From Micromussa lordhowensis (lineage: Eukaryota > Cnidaria > Anthozoa > Scleractinia > Lobophylliidae), in assembly GCA_964020085.1 (NCBI GenBank), contig OZ026603.1:9229926-9293925 (forward strand): a DNA stretch of 64,000 nt, given 5' to 3'. A program made the translations under genes and the position numbers. Below are positions 1-10,973 of the stretch, in pieces. Each line of letters starts with the position of its first letter. Within the stretch, counting starts at the first letter, position 1. The notes below the pieces were generated by a model that saw only the letters and a list, made by a program, of their open reading frames with translations, was not told the origin of the DNA and searched no databases.

Positions 1-840
1 TGAATAAAAATTAAATTTAGTACTCTCCTGTTGCCACTCGACTTCGTGACAAAATTTCTCAGAGCAAAAACACAAATTGATTTAGGTTATTAACATTTCC
101 GACTGTCCTTTCTCTTCTTAGACGAGAATGCAGCTTGTGTAAAGATTTTCCCTGCCCAATGACGTCAGCCGTGACAAACTCGTGATCCGGCAATGAATAT
201 TTTTTTGTCTGGTTCAAATGCTTTGACGAGGGAAGTTAAGATACCGGGAACAACGCGGAAGAAAAGGCATTTAGAGCCACGTAAGGTTTTAATAGGACAA
301 CGAGAGACACAACATTGATCTATGGCTCAACTTCAGCTTGAAATATATCATACTGTATCACAGTCTACAGACCTTGTGTCGAGCCGTGCGCTGTGTGAGA
401 CACATGTGGTTTTCATGAATAATGTCAGCCGGGCGAAAACAGACTCAAGATTCCGGAGATAAGACACGACGCCTGGCCTACAGATTTAGCTTTCGCAATT
501 AGAATCAAAAATAATCATGATGGCAACTAATTTCCACCGTGTAAGATAACAGTTTACTCATAGAAGTTGTGGTGTGACGTAGAAATGACGAAATTACTCG
601 AAGTCAAGACTCCTAGGTCACGCGATTACGCAACAAGTCTCGCAAACTTTTTCAATTCCGTAACCTGCATACCGTATGTGGAAAGCATTTTAAAAGACAA
701 ACACTTGGTAAAAACGCCATGGTTTATATATCCGTAAAAGTATTTATCCTCAAGTATGAATATTTTAAATAAAATACGGTTTGAGCCTGCAATGCGAATA
801 CCTCTGGGGTCATCGCCCACAGGCGCATATCGCGTGTTCC
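1..840. other. Intergenic, no gene recognised
   Basis: I see no supported coding region here. A TGACGTCA (CRE-type) site at 160-167 is followed 11 bases later by CTCGTGAT at 179-186. The same pair occurs just upstream of the Cys-rich gene at 955 and, in a degenerate form, before the one at 22468. This stretch could therefore be a distal regulatory copy, or the relic promoter of a lost paralogue. GTCACGCGAT also occurs near 617. Confidence 0.4.
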
Positions 841-954
841 ATGACGTCAGAAGCGCAATCTCGTGATTATGGGAAATCTTTCTTTCGATGATTCATTCGA
901 AGCGGAAAAACAGAGAGTGAAAGAGAAGCGCTTCACGATAAGGTATTCAGAGTA
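841..954 (+). promoter_or_regulatory. Upstream region of Cys-rich gene 1 with CRE-like site
   Basis: TGACGTCA at 842-849 is followed by CTCGTGAT near 860. The same combination (TGACGT then CTCGTGAT) lies about 90 bp upstream of the paralogue at 22468. Known: TGACGTCA is the CREB/ATF consensus. Inferred: it acts as a shared promoter element of this gene family. No transcription start can be placed from sequence alone. Confidence 0.4.
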
Positions 955-1680
955 ATGGCTGGAACTTCTTTAGCATTGTTTGCCCTGCTTTCGTGCTCGT
1001 TAGGTGCTACTAGCAATGGTTGGTGTACAGACAAGAGTGACTGCAGTTTAAACAACGTCTGCTGCAACAATGAATGTGTTTACGGTTCAAATTGCATCGG
1101 CCGGTATTGTACATTGGACTCCGAATGTTCTAGCTTTGAAAGTTGCTGCAGCAATCAGTGCCAATCTGGTTCTGACTGCCTTGGATTTTCTTGTTCTATC
1201 GACTCTGATTGTGGAAGTTGGGAAAGCTGTTGTTTCGGAAAATGCCAGCACTCGTATGAAGATTGTTACGATTCAACCGTCGTTATCATTGGTTCAATTT
1301 TTGGATCGCTTCTTCTTATTTTCCTGATTTCCATGTGCTTTATTATCGCTCGCCGACGCCAGAGAAGAATTCATCGCGGCGGCAGGCTAATCGTAGCCGG
1401 AAGGCGAGTAACAGCGACCACCACTATCACAAGATGTGCAACACAGTGCAACCCACCCTACCGGGGGCAGGTGCCACCATCCTACCAGCAAGTCTACCCA
1501 TACTACCCCCCACCGCAGTATGGACAGCCGCAAACGATTAATCCTCCTCCATACAGCTCTGGAACGATTGCATCGAGCGAGCAACCTCCCCCTTACCCTG
1601 CAGCATCACAGGAAGGATCAGGGGGAGTACATGCTCCTAAACGCTCTTATGGCACCATACCATCCGCACCCGCTGTCTAA
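955..1680 (+). CDS. Cys-rich single-pass membrane protein with PPxY tail (family copy 1)
   Basis: This is a 241-residue protein in a single exon. Residues 1-20 form a hydrophobic signal peptide. Residues 24-104 hold three to four cysteine modules of the type C-x5-DC-x5-CC-x3-C, loosely like WAP or EB disulfide modules. Residues about 109-132 form a transmembrane helix, followed at once by a basic stop-transfer patch (RRRQRR). The tail, about 133-241, is rich in Pro, Tyr and Gln and has four PPxY motifs (PPSY 174, PPQY 186, PPPY 197 and 211). Such motifs are known ligands of WW domains, for example in Nedd4-type ubiquitin ligases. The predicted topology is type I: cysteine modules outside, PPxY tail in the cytoplasm. 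Three paralogues follow on the same strand and share the C-terminal motif SYGTIPSAP. I do not recognise a named family. Function is unknown; a receptor, adhesion or immune role would be guesswork. Confidence 0.8.
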   Translation: MAGTSLALFALLSCSLGATSNGWCTDKSDCSLNNVCCNNECVYGSNCIGRYCTLDSECSSFESCCSNQCQSGSDCLGFSCSIDSDCGSWESCCFGKCQHSYEDCYDSTVVIIGSIFGSLLLIFLISMCFIIARRRQRRIHRGGRLIVAGRRVTATTTITRCATQCNPPYRGQVPPSYQQVYPYYPPPQYGQPQTINPPPYSSGTIASSEQPPPYPAASQEGSGGVHAPKRSYGTIPSAPAV

Positions 1681-2010
1681 CAAAATTACAGCAAGCTCAG
1701 TTGTGATGGCTGAATTTTGTAATACGCGGCGTCTTACGGAGTAGCATTATATTGAATAACAATCGTTCCTGATTCATGCATCATCATTAAGTTATATTAT
1801 GAAACACACAGGTTTGGAAACTGAGAAGCGTAAGTGTTCTTCTAGGCGCAGATTCTCGAGCGCCCTCCTTCCCAAGTACATCACTATAAACTTGATGATG
1901 CACAGCTAAAAGCATCAATCATTTTATAACATTGCCAAGAAATAATGATGAAGTCGAGCTAACAGCTCACGCCAGAAATATGCCGTCATTGGAGAATGAT
2001 GCGCACTTTA

Positions 2011-2325
2011 CAGTCAAACCAACTGAAGCGTACCCCTCAAGATTGCATTAATGAATTGATTTGAATATTGAACCCGCTAGTCGTTTCAAGAATGCAATAA
2101 TGAATTGATTATTGGAATATCGAATTCACTAGTCGTTCCAAGAGTACGGCTAATGGGTTTGATGTTCAAAAAATCAATTTAACATTGATTTTCGAAATGA
2201 CTAGTGAATTCGATATTCCAATAGTCAATTCATTATTGCATTCTTGAAACGACTAGCGGGTTCAATGTTCAAATAATCAAATCATTAATGTAATCTTGAG
2301 AAGTACGCTTCACTTGGTTTGGCTG
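2011..2325. repeat. Long inverted repeat (foldback/MITE-like)
   Basis: The left arm, starting CAGTCAAACCAACTGAAGCG, matches the reverse complement of the right arm for about 125 bp with a few mismatches. The arms meet around 2160. The outer part of each arm has an internal near-duplicate ('gaattgatt ... gaatattgaa ... ctagtcgtt' occurs twice). No transposase is present and no clear target duplication was found. Confidence 0.75.
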
Positions 2326-2654
2326 TAATCATTCAGTAATCTATTAGACAATAGTTATATGGAAGGTTTTTAATTTTATTAAGTGTCCCCAATTAGCAGA
2401 CGGGTGCTCCGGCCCCCCGGCTACATATTTTGACACGCCATGATAAAGTTTCTATATGTATGTTTGTACTTATACAGTATACTGATACTTAGTTTGACAG
2501 CGCTGTTTTGCTAGCTAGCTATAATTCAACGGTTGCTTTATTTTTGAAGAGTTATGGCTTATTGCTAGGTTTTCTACTATTATGACAATGCAGTTTAGGG
2601 TTTCATCATTTCTCAAAATTAACAAACATCGAGTATATGACCGAAATATTTGTT

Positions 2655-3035
2655 ACAGCGAAACCTGTATTAAGCGGACACCCTTAGGACGTGTCCGCTC
2701 CAAACAGGTCCTAATGTTAGACAGTCAATGAATCAATCTGGAATAATCTGCTTAGCTTTAAAACGACGTCGCTGAACAAAGTTAAAGGTGTCTGAGCTGT
2801 GCTTTTAGAAGTAAAAAGCCCTTGAAGTGTCCGCTTATTGCAGGTTTTGTGCAACAAAATGGCTTAATATCGGTGTCCGCGTCCGCTTAGTAACAGATCG
2901 AAAAGAGGTGTCCGATAAATGCAGGTCTATTTTACAGTAAGCGGTGAGAAGAAAATTTAGGGACTCGAGCTGGTGTCCACTTAACAGAGGGACAGTCCGC
3001 TTAATATGGGGTCCAATGTAATATAGGTTTCATTG
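2655..3035. repeat. Probable short transposon remnant with 'gtccgctta' repeats
   Basis: The left end (gaaacctgtattaagcggac) and the reverse complement of the right end (gaaacctatattacattgga) are similar. The inside carries several copies of 'gtgtccgctt'. Similar wording recurs near 45650-45810. The terminal similarity is weak, so the boundaries are approximate. Confidence 0.35.
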
Positions 3036-4380
3036 TATTCACAAAAACGCTGGGGGATTATCATGCTTGACCAACGCAGCAAATCGAGTCCTCTATCCAG
3101 TATCCCATCCTCAGGGATTTGCAGGAAATAGGCAGTATTGCTGCAATGATGTAAGACGTGGACGAGAAAAAATGAAAAAGAGAGAAGAAAACTGCTTTAC
3201 CTTTCCTTGTTTATTGTCCACTCTGCCATAGCCCGCGAGTAGGCTCACCTTTGAGTCACGCGCGCTGACAGAAAGCAAAGCTATTCGGCGGAAAAGAGTC
3301 TTGTGAAGTAGGCTAACTCTGCCACAGTTCCAGAGCATGAGACAATGGTTGTCATGGCGGGGGTACACGTGAAAACACGCCATATTTTCAAGTCTAAGAT
3401 TTAATTCTAAACCATGCCAACTTTTAGAAATGTTAAAGACCAAAGATTAGGAAGGAAATATTCTTGTACCCCAGAACTGAATTGTACTGATTAAATCTGC
3501 CACCTGCTGGGAAATGCCACGGCTTACTTGAGAAAAGATAACTCAGTCCCACAAGAACTGATTAAAATGAATAATGTTTACATATTTTTAAAGAAGACAA
3601 ATAGCTTGCTGTTTTGAGCACACAGATTTTTCAAAAGTCAAAACCACATGAAATGGCGACCAGTCAAATCTGATACAGAAACTCCAGCATACGTTCAGTA
3701 CATGACTTCGACAAAATGCACTGGAAGGAAAAATTCTATGCTTGATTAAAACACAAAACTTAGTTCAAATCCTTCTCAAAGGCAAAAATAATTCGTTTTG
3801 AGAAAACGAGCTTTGAACTTACAGTAAGAGGAATTCTCAAAATAAAACTTCAATACCTTAACATTCAAATTCAGGCAAAAAAAACTAATTTATTTCATAG
3901 AATTTTAGGTACGAAGGCAGTGGAATTATCAAAAAAAATGAAATGATATTATACGTAGCTCCTGATACAAGTCAAGTTAACTGTGCTTACAATTAAGAAC
4001 CACAATTTCTAGGATTCTGCGTCATCGAGGTGCAAGAAAATCTGGAATCGATCGTGTCGAATGAGTATTTACAGAAGTTTATTGTTGAGCTTAGTTGAGT
4101 TGAAGAATTTCGTTTCGTTTGTTTCTTTTATCGTTTCTTCCTCTTTTGGATTTCACCTTTGTAATCGTCTGTGACTTCATTTCAATTAATGTATAGTAAT
4201 TTGTTTACAGTCGAACCACTTCGATCGAGTCACTCAAGCCAGTCGCTTCGATCGTCCATACTCGGGCGTAATGCTTCTCTGATTCTTCCACTTCGGAAAA
4301 CTTTAAAATAATTTCTAAGGTACATTTAATCACATTTGGTCAGATTCCTAAACGGCGTTAACATCAATTCTCGTGAAAAG

Positions 4381-4501
4381 ATGGAAAAGTCACGCGATAT
4401 CGTGACGATGTTGTTATGACGTCAGAGTGACGACTGTCGGGAAGTTTGTATTTAGATCACATGATAAACTAAAGAAAAGACGTCCATAAAGAGTTTTAAA
4501 T
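4381..4501 (+). promoter_or_regulatory. Promoter-proximal block of Cys-rich gene 2
   Basis: This holds the interrupted palindrome GTCACGCGATATCGTGAC (4389-4406) with 6-bp perfect arms, TGACGTCA at 4417-4424, and the string ending 'gacgtccataaagagttttaaat' directly before the ATG. The palindrome and the last 23 bases recur at the same relative positions before the paralogue at 9186. The regulatory role is inferred from this conservation. Confidence 0.45.
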
Positions 4502-5338
4502 ATGGAAGCATTGTCTTTCGCAATTCCTTTCAAATATGCGGCAATGGTTGCCCTACTTTGTTTCTCATCTGCTGCTGTAAGCGATGGTTGTACTTACAAA
4601 GGTGACTGCGATGTGAACTACGTCTGCTGCGACGGCGAATGTGTTTACGGATCAAGTTGTGTCGGCCATTACTGTTCGTTTCCTTCTGATTGCTCTAGCG
4701 GAGAGAGTTGTTGTAGACAGTCATGTGTCTCCAGTTCAAGTTGTGTCGGTCGTTACTGTTTGTCTGATTCCGATTGCTCCAGCGGAGAGAGTTGTTGTAG
4801 CAGCCAATGCCATGATGGAACCGACTGTATCGGGTTGTCGTGTAGTTCCTACAGCTCTGATTGCGGAAATTGGGAAACCTGTTGTCAGGGGACTTGCCAG
4901 GATGTATATGACAGTTGTGTTGATGTTGCCGCAGCCGTAATTGCAAGCTCAGTAATTGGTTCCCTTGTTTTCATCTGCATGATCTCCATGTGTATTTTCT
5001 TCGCTCGGCGTCGGCGGAGAACAATTCAGGGCAGAGTTATAGTAGGGCAGAGAGTTACAGCAACAACTGCCACTACCACCAGATATGCAACCCAGGCAAA
5101 CCCACCTTACCAGGGACAGGCTCCACCATCCTATAGCTACCAACAAGGTCATCCATATTACCCCTTACCACAACCTGAACAGCAGCAGCAGACAGCCAAT
5201 CCTCCACCATACAGCACTGGAACAATGCCAGGGAGTGAACAACCTCCCCCTTACTCTACAGAACCACAGGAAGCATCAGGGGGAGTATATGCTCCTAAAC
5301 CCTCTTATGGCACCATACCATCAGCACCCCCTGTCTAG
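4502..5338 (+). CDS. Cys-rich single-pass membrane protein with PPxY tail (family copy 2)
   Basis: This is a 278-residue intronless protein. Residues 1-28 form the signal peptide and 30-139 hold four cysteine modules. The second module (about 53-80) has the pattern C-x4-C-x5-C-x5-CC-x3-C followed by serines. It is the clear parent of the 120-fold array in the next paralogue. Residues about 142-167 form the transmembrane helix, followed by the basic ARRRRR. The tail has three PPxY motifs (PPSY 208, PPPY 234 and 248), a QQQQ run and the shared ending YGTIPSAPPV. The ATG at 4502 is chosen because the signal peptide follows it directly and because it aligns with the start of the copy at 9186. It is probably functional, with no defect visible. 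Biological function is unknown. Confidence 0.82.
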   Translation: MEALSFAIPFKYAAMVALLCFSSAAVSDGCTYKGDCDVNYVCCDGECVYGSSCVGHYCSFPSDCSSGESCCRQSCVSSSSCVGRYCLSDSDCSSGESCCSSQCHDGTDCIGLSCSSYSSDCGNWETCCQGTCQDVYDSCVDVAAAVIASSVIGSLVFICMISMCIFFARRRRRTIQGRVIVGQRVTATTATTTRYATQANPPYQGQAPPSYSYQQGHPYYPLPQPEQQQQTANPPPYSTGTMPGSEQPPPYSTEPQEASGGVYAPKPSYGTIPSAPPV

Positions 5339-6549
5339 CCAAACCGTCAGGGCACGGGCAAAAATCAGTTGTGACAGCAAAATTTTACAATACCTGGCAA
5401 CCTATTAGCATCTAGTTAAATCACAATAGCTCCTTAAGCTAGTGGAAAGTTTTGAGAGCACATAGAGAAGCTAAGTGAGTTGCTTGAGGCAAAGAGAGTT
5501 GACTGTATTAGTATCATATTGTATGACAATAGTTCCCTATATTAGTTGACAATAGGTATACTTGTATTCTTGGCTCAAAAACGTGTGGGAAATCATAAAA
5601 AGAGATTAATGTTGTTTACTTTGATGAGTTTTGTCTGCGAGCAGGCTAGACTAATACAGATTTTAGATGCATCAAACATGATTTCTCTCTAGTGATTGGA
5701 ATGGAATTAAAAAGTTTAAATTTCTGTAAAACAAGAGAGTGTGTTTTTTTCTCATGTCCTAAACGGGGTCTTACAATAGCGGGTGTTGTCCTATACAGGG
5801 TAGGGTTCTTAGAGTATTTTTGTCCTAAACAGGGTCAGGATTTCAAACACTCAGTGGCACCCCTATACCAAGACATGAGTAAAGTACCCCCCCCCCCCCT
5901 CTGGCATTTTAACACCTACATGTGCAGGCCAGCTGAATACTTACAGTGTTTTCTGCGACTGACAAATCTAATTGCATGAAACATGCAGACAAAAGTGGGC
6001 GGCATGAACATTTCACATAGCTTCACATAGACCAGCTTTTTGTAGCTTTTCCACGGACAGGTAAATAGTTTTAGGGAGAGAAAACACATATTGTAGTGCT
6101 AATGACATTACCCTGAAGGGTAAGTCATGGGGATTCTAATTTGAGTAAATTAAAAAATAAACATTTCTTACAGAAAGTCAGATGAACTAATTTGCATAAT
6201 AATATTTTAAGCACTGAAACATATTGGCAGATTGCTGTAGAAAATAGTTTTTGGTATTCCATCTTCATTTCTTTAGTAAATGGTCTATTTAATAAAAATG
6301 AGCTCCTGGATTCCTTAATATCCCACTCCATTAACGCTATAAAAATGTTCTGCGTGATTCAGAATTAAAAATATCATCAGAGCAGCATCTTTCAAATTAT
6401 GCAAATACTTGTTTAATAAATGGGGGTTAGTTTCTAAAGAAACTGTGGTGCTGCGTCAGTGGGGAGTATTACAAGATAATTTGGTTTTATCAACTGAGTT
6501 GATAATGTGAATTGGCCACCGTAAAACAGATTCGAAAGCTATTATTAAT
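5339..6549. other. Intergenic, repeat-like
   Basis: I see no supported gene. Around 5755-5900 there are repeated words ('cctaaacagggt') and a C-run, of the kind seen again near 24.9-25.2 kb and 53.6-53.8 kb. The rest is AT-rich with no domain-bearing frame. Confidence 0.4.
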
Positions 6550-8530
6550 TAGCCTGCGAACAGGCTCCCGGTTGGGTTAGGGCGAGATAGCCGAGTGTAG
6601 TCTAGGGCGAGCGTGACGAGCCGAGAGCGGTCTGGTGAGGAGGGAGTGCGCAGGGGAGCCTGTAGACATTCCTTTGATGCCGCCGTTCCATGATACCAGC
6701 TCCTGGTATCAAGATCTGATTGCTTGATTCGATGACTGCTGACAGATGTGAGATAAATAATTGGCAGATCGTGACAACTAATTGTAAATTTGCATAATTC
6801 TTGCCGAGACTGTCAACAATGGCTTCATCGTGCAATGCACAATTCACTGACGACGAATTCGAAGCAGCTTTGAGCAATTCTTTGCAACAGTTTCATCATA
6901 TTTCTGGTTTGAAACGTGAGCAGAAGCTATGCCTTGAAACTGTGACGCATAAGCGCGATGTTTTCGGCATTCTACCGACTGGTTTCGGCAAGAGCCTAAT
7001 TTGTAAAATGAGGTTGACTAGACGGTTCGTGACATTTGTACATTTGCCGTTCTCTGTTCGGTCTCTCGACCTTTTGTTGCTTCACTCGTGTTTATGAAGG
7101 GCCACTTCATGCTGTGTTATAAAGAGGAATTTTGAGTAGAGCTGTGAGCCGTTAGACTGTGCTATTCTCGGTTTTCATGTGACGTAATCATTTTCCAAAA
7201 TTAAAAATTACCTTTCCTCCTGAGGTTTTAGTTTCATCAGGTAAAAGACCCTATAGGAACTTGACGTTTCACAACGTTTTAGCTCGACAGGGTTCTTTCT
7301 TTTGTAATATAGAGCACGTTTGAATTTCTAAGCTTTGCGTTGCGTGACATGAAAATGGCGCCCAAAGAGGGCTGTCGCGTAGGTAAAAAGAAGAGTTATC
7401 GCTTTAGTTTTTGCGAACTAAAAAGTGCTTGCACTAGAAGAAGCATTTATTTCAATGTGTCGGATGTCTAGAGCAATAATGTTTCGTTTCAATAGCAAAA
7501 CTCAGTGGCAGATGTTTCTGTTACGTTACGGCCGCCATATTTGTGCCCCTCAGAAGGGCACAAACATGGCGTCTCCATACAAAGCTCTATAAATTTGGGT
7601 GACACACTTCTGCAAATAACGCGCGAAGGAAACACAGCAGAGACCTGATTCTTGGCGAGGTTGTTTATATATCAATCATCTATCGTATCCCAGATTCTTG
7701 ACTTTATACATTGAATGCTTACGATTTTTAATTTTAGTCACATGGCTGGTGAAAACCAAGAATAGCAAATTTAGAGGTCACTGGTCTGCATAGTTTCCGC
7801 TGTTATCGGCATGTAGCTTAATTTGCAGAGTTTGACACCTCTGTAATTTGCCATGTGTTTCTACATTGCTTAGGCTCATTTCTAAGGCAAGATATGTCTC
7901 CAAGAATTTGCTTTCGAGGGACAAAATATGAAATTTACCGTGAACATGTTGCTTACTTGCATATAGTGTGACGCCGGGCCCGGCTGTTTGATTAAAACTG
8001 CATGCAAGTGCAGAATGTAGATTCTTATCACGGATATCATATTTGTCCTCTTACGTTTTTCTTTGGAGACGACGTAGCTTTACTTCGAGAAAGCTATACG
8101 TTTGTCTAGGGTAGTTCTTAAGTTTCTTGCATATAGCTGATCGAGCTTATGTTTCTCGCGCTCGATGTTTAGGTTTATTCCTCCTTTTGTTCGTTCTCAC
8201 ACCACATGATTCAAATGTAGCTGTTTACGCGCAAGTCTGTTGACTGTGTTGCGTGTTCTATATGCCATTGTGCGGTAGATTGTTATAAATAGCCGATCCA
8301 TCAGCGCGGGAAAACCCATCAATTTTGACAGGTTTAATTACCTCCTTGACAGATATTTCACAGGCTAATCACCAAGGGGCGGAACGGCACATTGAAAACA
8401 ATGTCTACAGGCTCCCCCGCCTCCCACTCGCTTCGCTCGCGGAGTCACGCTGGCCGAATTTTTTTTTCCGAGCTCGCACAAGCTCGCCGAATTTTTTTTC
8501 CGACCTCGCTGGGAGCCTGTTTGCAAGCTA
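6550..8530. mobile_element. Non-autonomous DNA element with 8-bp target duplication, carrying a RecQ-like exon
   Basis: The ends match as inverted repeats: the left end starts TAGCCTGCGAACAGGCTCCC and the right end reads TAGCTTGCAAACAGGCTCCC when reversed. A second inverted match lies further in ('gagcctgtagacatt', near 6655 and 8405). TTATTAAT directly flanks both ends (6542-6549 and 8531-8538), a perfect 8-bp target duplication. No transposase is visible, so it must be mobilised in trans. Known: 8-bp duplications are typical of hAT and P superfamilies; the TIR is not diagnostic to me. The interior has a helicase-like first exon (6819-7012) and otherwise non-coding DNA. Confidence 0.75.
6819..7012 (+). 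pseudogene. RecQ-like helicase N-terminal exon fragment
   Basis: From the ATG at 6819 the frame encodes a start typical of RecQ-like DEAD/DEAH helicases: an acidic helix, then LKREQ, then a Walker A segment ILPTGFGKSLI. Similarity ends at about 7012, where AAAATGAG|GTTGAC could be a splice donor. After that the frame runs on without domain character to a stop at 7097. No further helicase exons (DEAH box, motifs II-VI) are visible before the element ends, so this is a captured or orphan first exon inside the transposable element. Confidence 0.6.
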
Positions 8531-9074
8531 TTATTAATATTCACGAAGTGTAACACAATGGAACGCCTGGCCGTGAACACCTTTTTTGAGTCCCTGCAGC
8601 AGGGGAAAAGTACGTCAAGCGCGCATGTAAGCACGTGCATACGTTCCAAGGAAGTGAGTAAGGTTTTTGTAAAGTTGGGCGCTGTGATTTCAACCGCTTA
8701 CCTTCGAAAACAGGTAACTTATCCTGCGTCATAAGGAATGAATATTTTTTAGCTCGGCAAACGGCAAATGTTCATGATTTGTGGTCAGAAAATAAATTTC
8801 CGAGTTGTGTAGCTCGCTACAAAGCCGTGATTTGTGGCTAGAACTAAGTTAACCTTTTCATTTGTGAAAAACAAGATGTAAATTCGACAATTTTAACAAA
8901 TACAAACACAAACACAAGGTAACATTGTCAAAATATTTGTGACGCGCTTTTCTTTCGTTTCGCCCTATAACCTAATCGGGAGCATCTTACTGGAAGTTCA
9001 TGTCTCTAGACTGAGAGACCCCCAAATCTGGGTTTTTGCTGCAGTCACGATCCCACTTTAGCGTGCATCACAGG
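8531..9074. other. Intergenic
   Basis: No gene is supported. This is AT-rich sequence between the 8-bp-TSD element and the promoter block of the array gene. Confidence 0.4.
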
Positions 9075-9185
9075 AGAGGAAAAGTCACGCGATATCGTGA
9101 CCATGTTGTTACGGCTATCTTAGCCCACACGTGGACCACATGATAAACCGGAGGAAAGTAAGGACGTCCATAAAGAGTTTTAAAT
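9075..9185 (+). promoter_or_regulatory. Promoter-proximal block of the array gene
   Basis: GTCACGCGATATCGTGAC lies at 9084-9101, and 'gacgtccataaagagttttaaat' ends right before the ATG at 9186. Both match the flank of the 4502 gene, so the 5' flank was duplicated with the gene. The TGACGTCA site present in copy 2 is missing here; the corresponding bases read 'ttacggctatc'. That is a possible regulatory loss. Confidence 0.45.
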
Positions 9186-10973
9186 ATGGAAGCATTGTCT
9201 CTCGCGATTCCCTTCAAAAACGCGGCAATGGTTGCCCTGCTTTGTTTCTCATTTGCTACTGTAAGCGATGGTTGTACTTACAACGGTGACTGCGATGTGA
9301 ACCAAGTCTGCTGCGGCGGCATATGTGCTTACGGATCAAGTTGTGTCGGCCATTACTGTTGGTCTGATTCTGATTGCTCTAGCGGAGAGAGTTGTTGTAG
9401 GCAGTCATGTGTCTCCAGTTCAAGTTGTGTCGGCCATTACTGTTGGTCTGATTCTGATTGCTCTAGCGGAGAGAGTTGTTGTAGGCAGTCATGTGTCTCC
9501 AGTTCAAGTTGTGTCGGCCATTACTGTTGGTCTGATTCTGATTGCTCTAGCGGAGTTAGTTGTTGTAGGCAGTCATGTGTCTCCAGTTCAAGTTGTGTCG
9601 GCCATTACTGTTGGTCTGATTCTGATTGCTCTAGCAGAGAGAGTTGTTGTAGGCAGTCATGTGTCTCCAGTTCAAGTTGTGTCGGCCATTACTGTTGGTC
9701 TGATTCTGATTGCTCTAGCGGAGAGAGTTGTTGTAGGCAGTCATGTGTCTCCAGTTCAAGTTGTGTCGGCCATTACTGTTGGTCTGATTCTGATTGCTCT
9801 AGCGGAGACAGTTGTTGTAGGCAGTCATGTGTCTCCAGTTCAAGTTGTGTCGGCCATTACTGTTGGTCTGATTCTGATTGCTCTAGCAGAGAGAGTTGTT
9901 GTAGGCAGTCATGTGTCTCCAGTTCAAGTTGTGTCGGCCATTACTGTTGGTCTGATTCTGATTGCTCTAGCGGAGACAGTTGTTGTAGGCAGTCATGTGT
10001 CTCCAGTTCAAGTTGTGTCGGCCATTACTGTTGGTCTGATTCTGATTGCTCTAGCGGAGAGAGTTGTTGTAGGCAGTCATGTGTCTCCAGTTCAAGTTGT
10101 GTCGGCCATTACTGTTGGTCTGATTCTGATTGCTCTAGCGGAGACAGTTGTTGTAGGCAGTCATGTGTCTCCAGTTCAAGTTGTGTCGGCCATTACTGTT
10201 GGTCTGATTCTGATTGCTCTAGCAGAGAGAGTTGTTGTAGGCAGTCATGTGTCTCCAGTTCAAGTTGTGTCGGCCATTACTGTTGGTCTGATTCTGATTG
10301 CTCTAGCGGAGAGAGTTGTTGTAGGCAGTCATGTGTCTCCAGTTCAAGTTGTTCCGGTCGTTACTGTTGGTCTGATTCTGATTGCTCTAGCGGAGAGAGT
10401 TGTTGTAGGCAGTCATGTGTCTCCAGTTCAAGTTGTGTCGGCCATTACTGTTGGTCTGATTCTGATTGCTCTAGCGGAGACAGTTGTTGTAGGCAGTCAT
10501 GTGTCTCCAGTTCAAGTTGTGTCGGCCATTACTGTTGGTCTGATTCTGATTGCTCTAGCGGAGAGAGTTGTTGTAGGCAGTCATGCGTCTCCAGTTCAAG
10601 TTGTGTCGGCCATTACTGTTGGTCTGATTCTGATTGCTCTAGCGGAGAGAGTTGTTGTAGGCAGTCATGTGTCTCCAGTTCAAGTTGTTCCGGTCGTTAC
10701 TGTTGGTCTGATTCTGATTGCTCTAGCGGAGACAGTTGTTGTAGGCAGTCATGTGTCTCCAGTTCAAGTTGTGTCGGCCATTACTGTGGGTCTGATTTTC
10801 TGATTGCTCTAGCGGAGAGAGTTGTTGTAGGCAGTCATGTGTCTCCAGTTCAAGTTGTTCCGGTCGTTACTGTTGGTCTGATTCTGATTGCTCTAGCGGA
10901 GAGAGTTGTTGTAGGCAGTCATGTGTCTCCAGTTCAAGTTGTGTCAGCCATTACTGTTGGTCTGATTTTCTGA
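9186..10973 (+). CDS. Longest product readable from the array gene's own start (595 residues)
   Basis: Signal peptide residues 1-27, the first cysteine module, and then 17 perfect-frame 28-residue units (to about residue 535) can be read. The first +2 unit then moves translation into the second open frame. About 60 residues follow that are strongly hydrophobic (for example VTVGLILIALAERVVVG), and translation stops at the second +2 unit (…GLIF, stop). The product lacks the normal transmembrane helix and PPxY tail, although the shifted tail might itself insert in a membrane. Whether it is made is unknown. Confidence 0.45.
   Translation: MEALSLAIPFKNAAMVALLCFSFATVSDGCTYNGDCDVNQVCCGGICAYGSSCVGHYCWSDSDCSSGESCCRQSCVSSSSCVGHYCWSDSDCSSGESCCRQSCVSSSSCVGHYCWSDSDCSSGVSCCRQSCVSSSSCVGHYCWSDSDCSSRESCCRQSCVSSSSCVGHYCWSDSDCSSGESCCRQSCVSSSSCVGHYCWSDSDCSSGDSCCRQSCVSSSSCVGHYCWSDSDCSSRESCCRQSCVSSSSCVGHYCWSDSDCSSGDSCCRQSCVSSSSCVGHYCWSDSDCSSGESCCRQSCVSSSSCVGHYCWSDSDCSSGDSCCRQSCVSSSSCVGHYCWSDSDCSSRESCCRQSCVSSSSCVGHYCWSDSDCSSGESCCRQSCVSSSSCSGRYCWSDSDCSSGESCCRQSCVSSSSCVGHYCWSDSDCSSGDSCCRQSCVSSSSCVGHYCWSDSDCSSGESCCRQSCVSSSSCVGHYCWSDSDCSSGESCCRQSCVSSSSCSGRYCWSDSDCSSGDSCCRQSCVSSSSCVGHYCGSDFLIALAERVVVGSHVSPVQVVPVVTVGLILIALAERVVVGSHVSPVQVVSAITVGLIF

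Larger units (their letters stand above)
1681..4380. other. Intergenic with dispersed repeats
   Basis: I find no supported gene. It contains a long hairpin (2011-2325) and a stretch of repeated 'gtgtccgctta' words (about 2655-3035). Open frames here, such as a minus-strand one at 3111-3443, show no recognisable domain and are treated as chance. Confidence 0.5.

Noticed and set aside
3111..3443. Minus-strand open frame of 110 codons
   Set aside because: No domain, no splice context, no homologous partner in the window; composition looks random.
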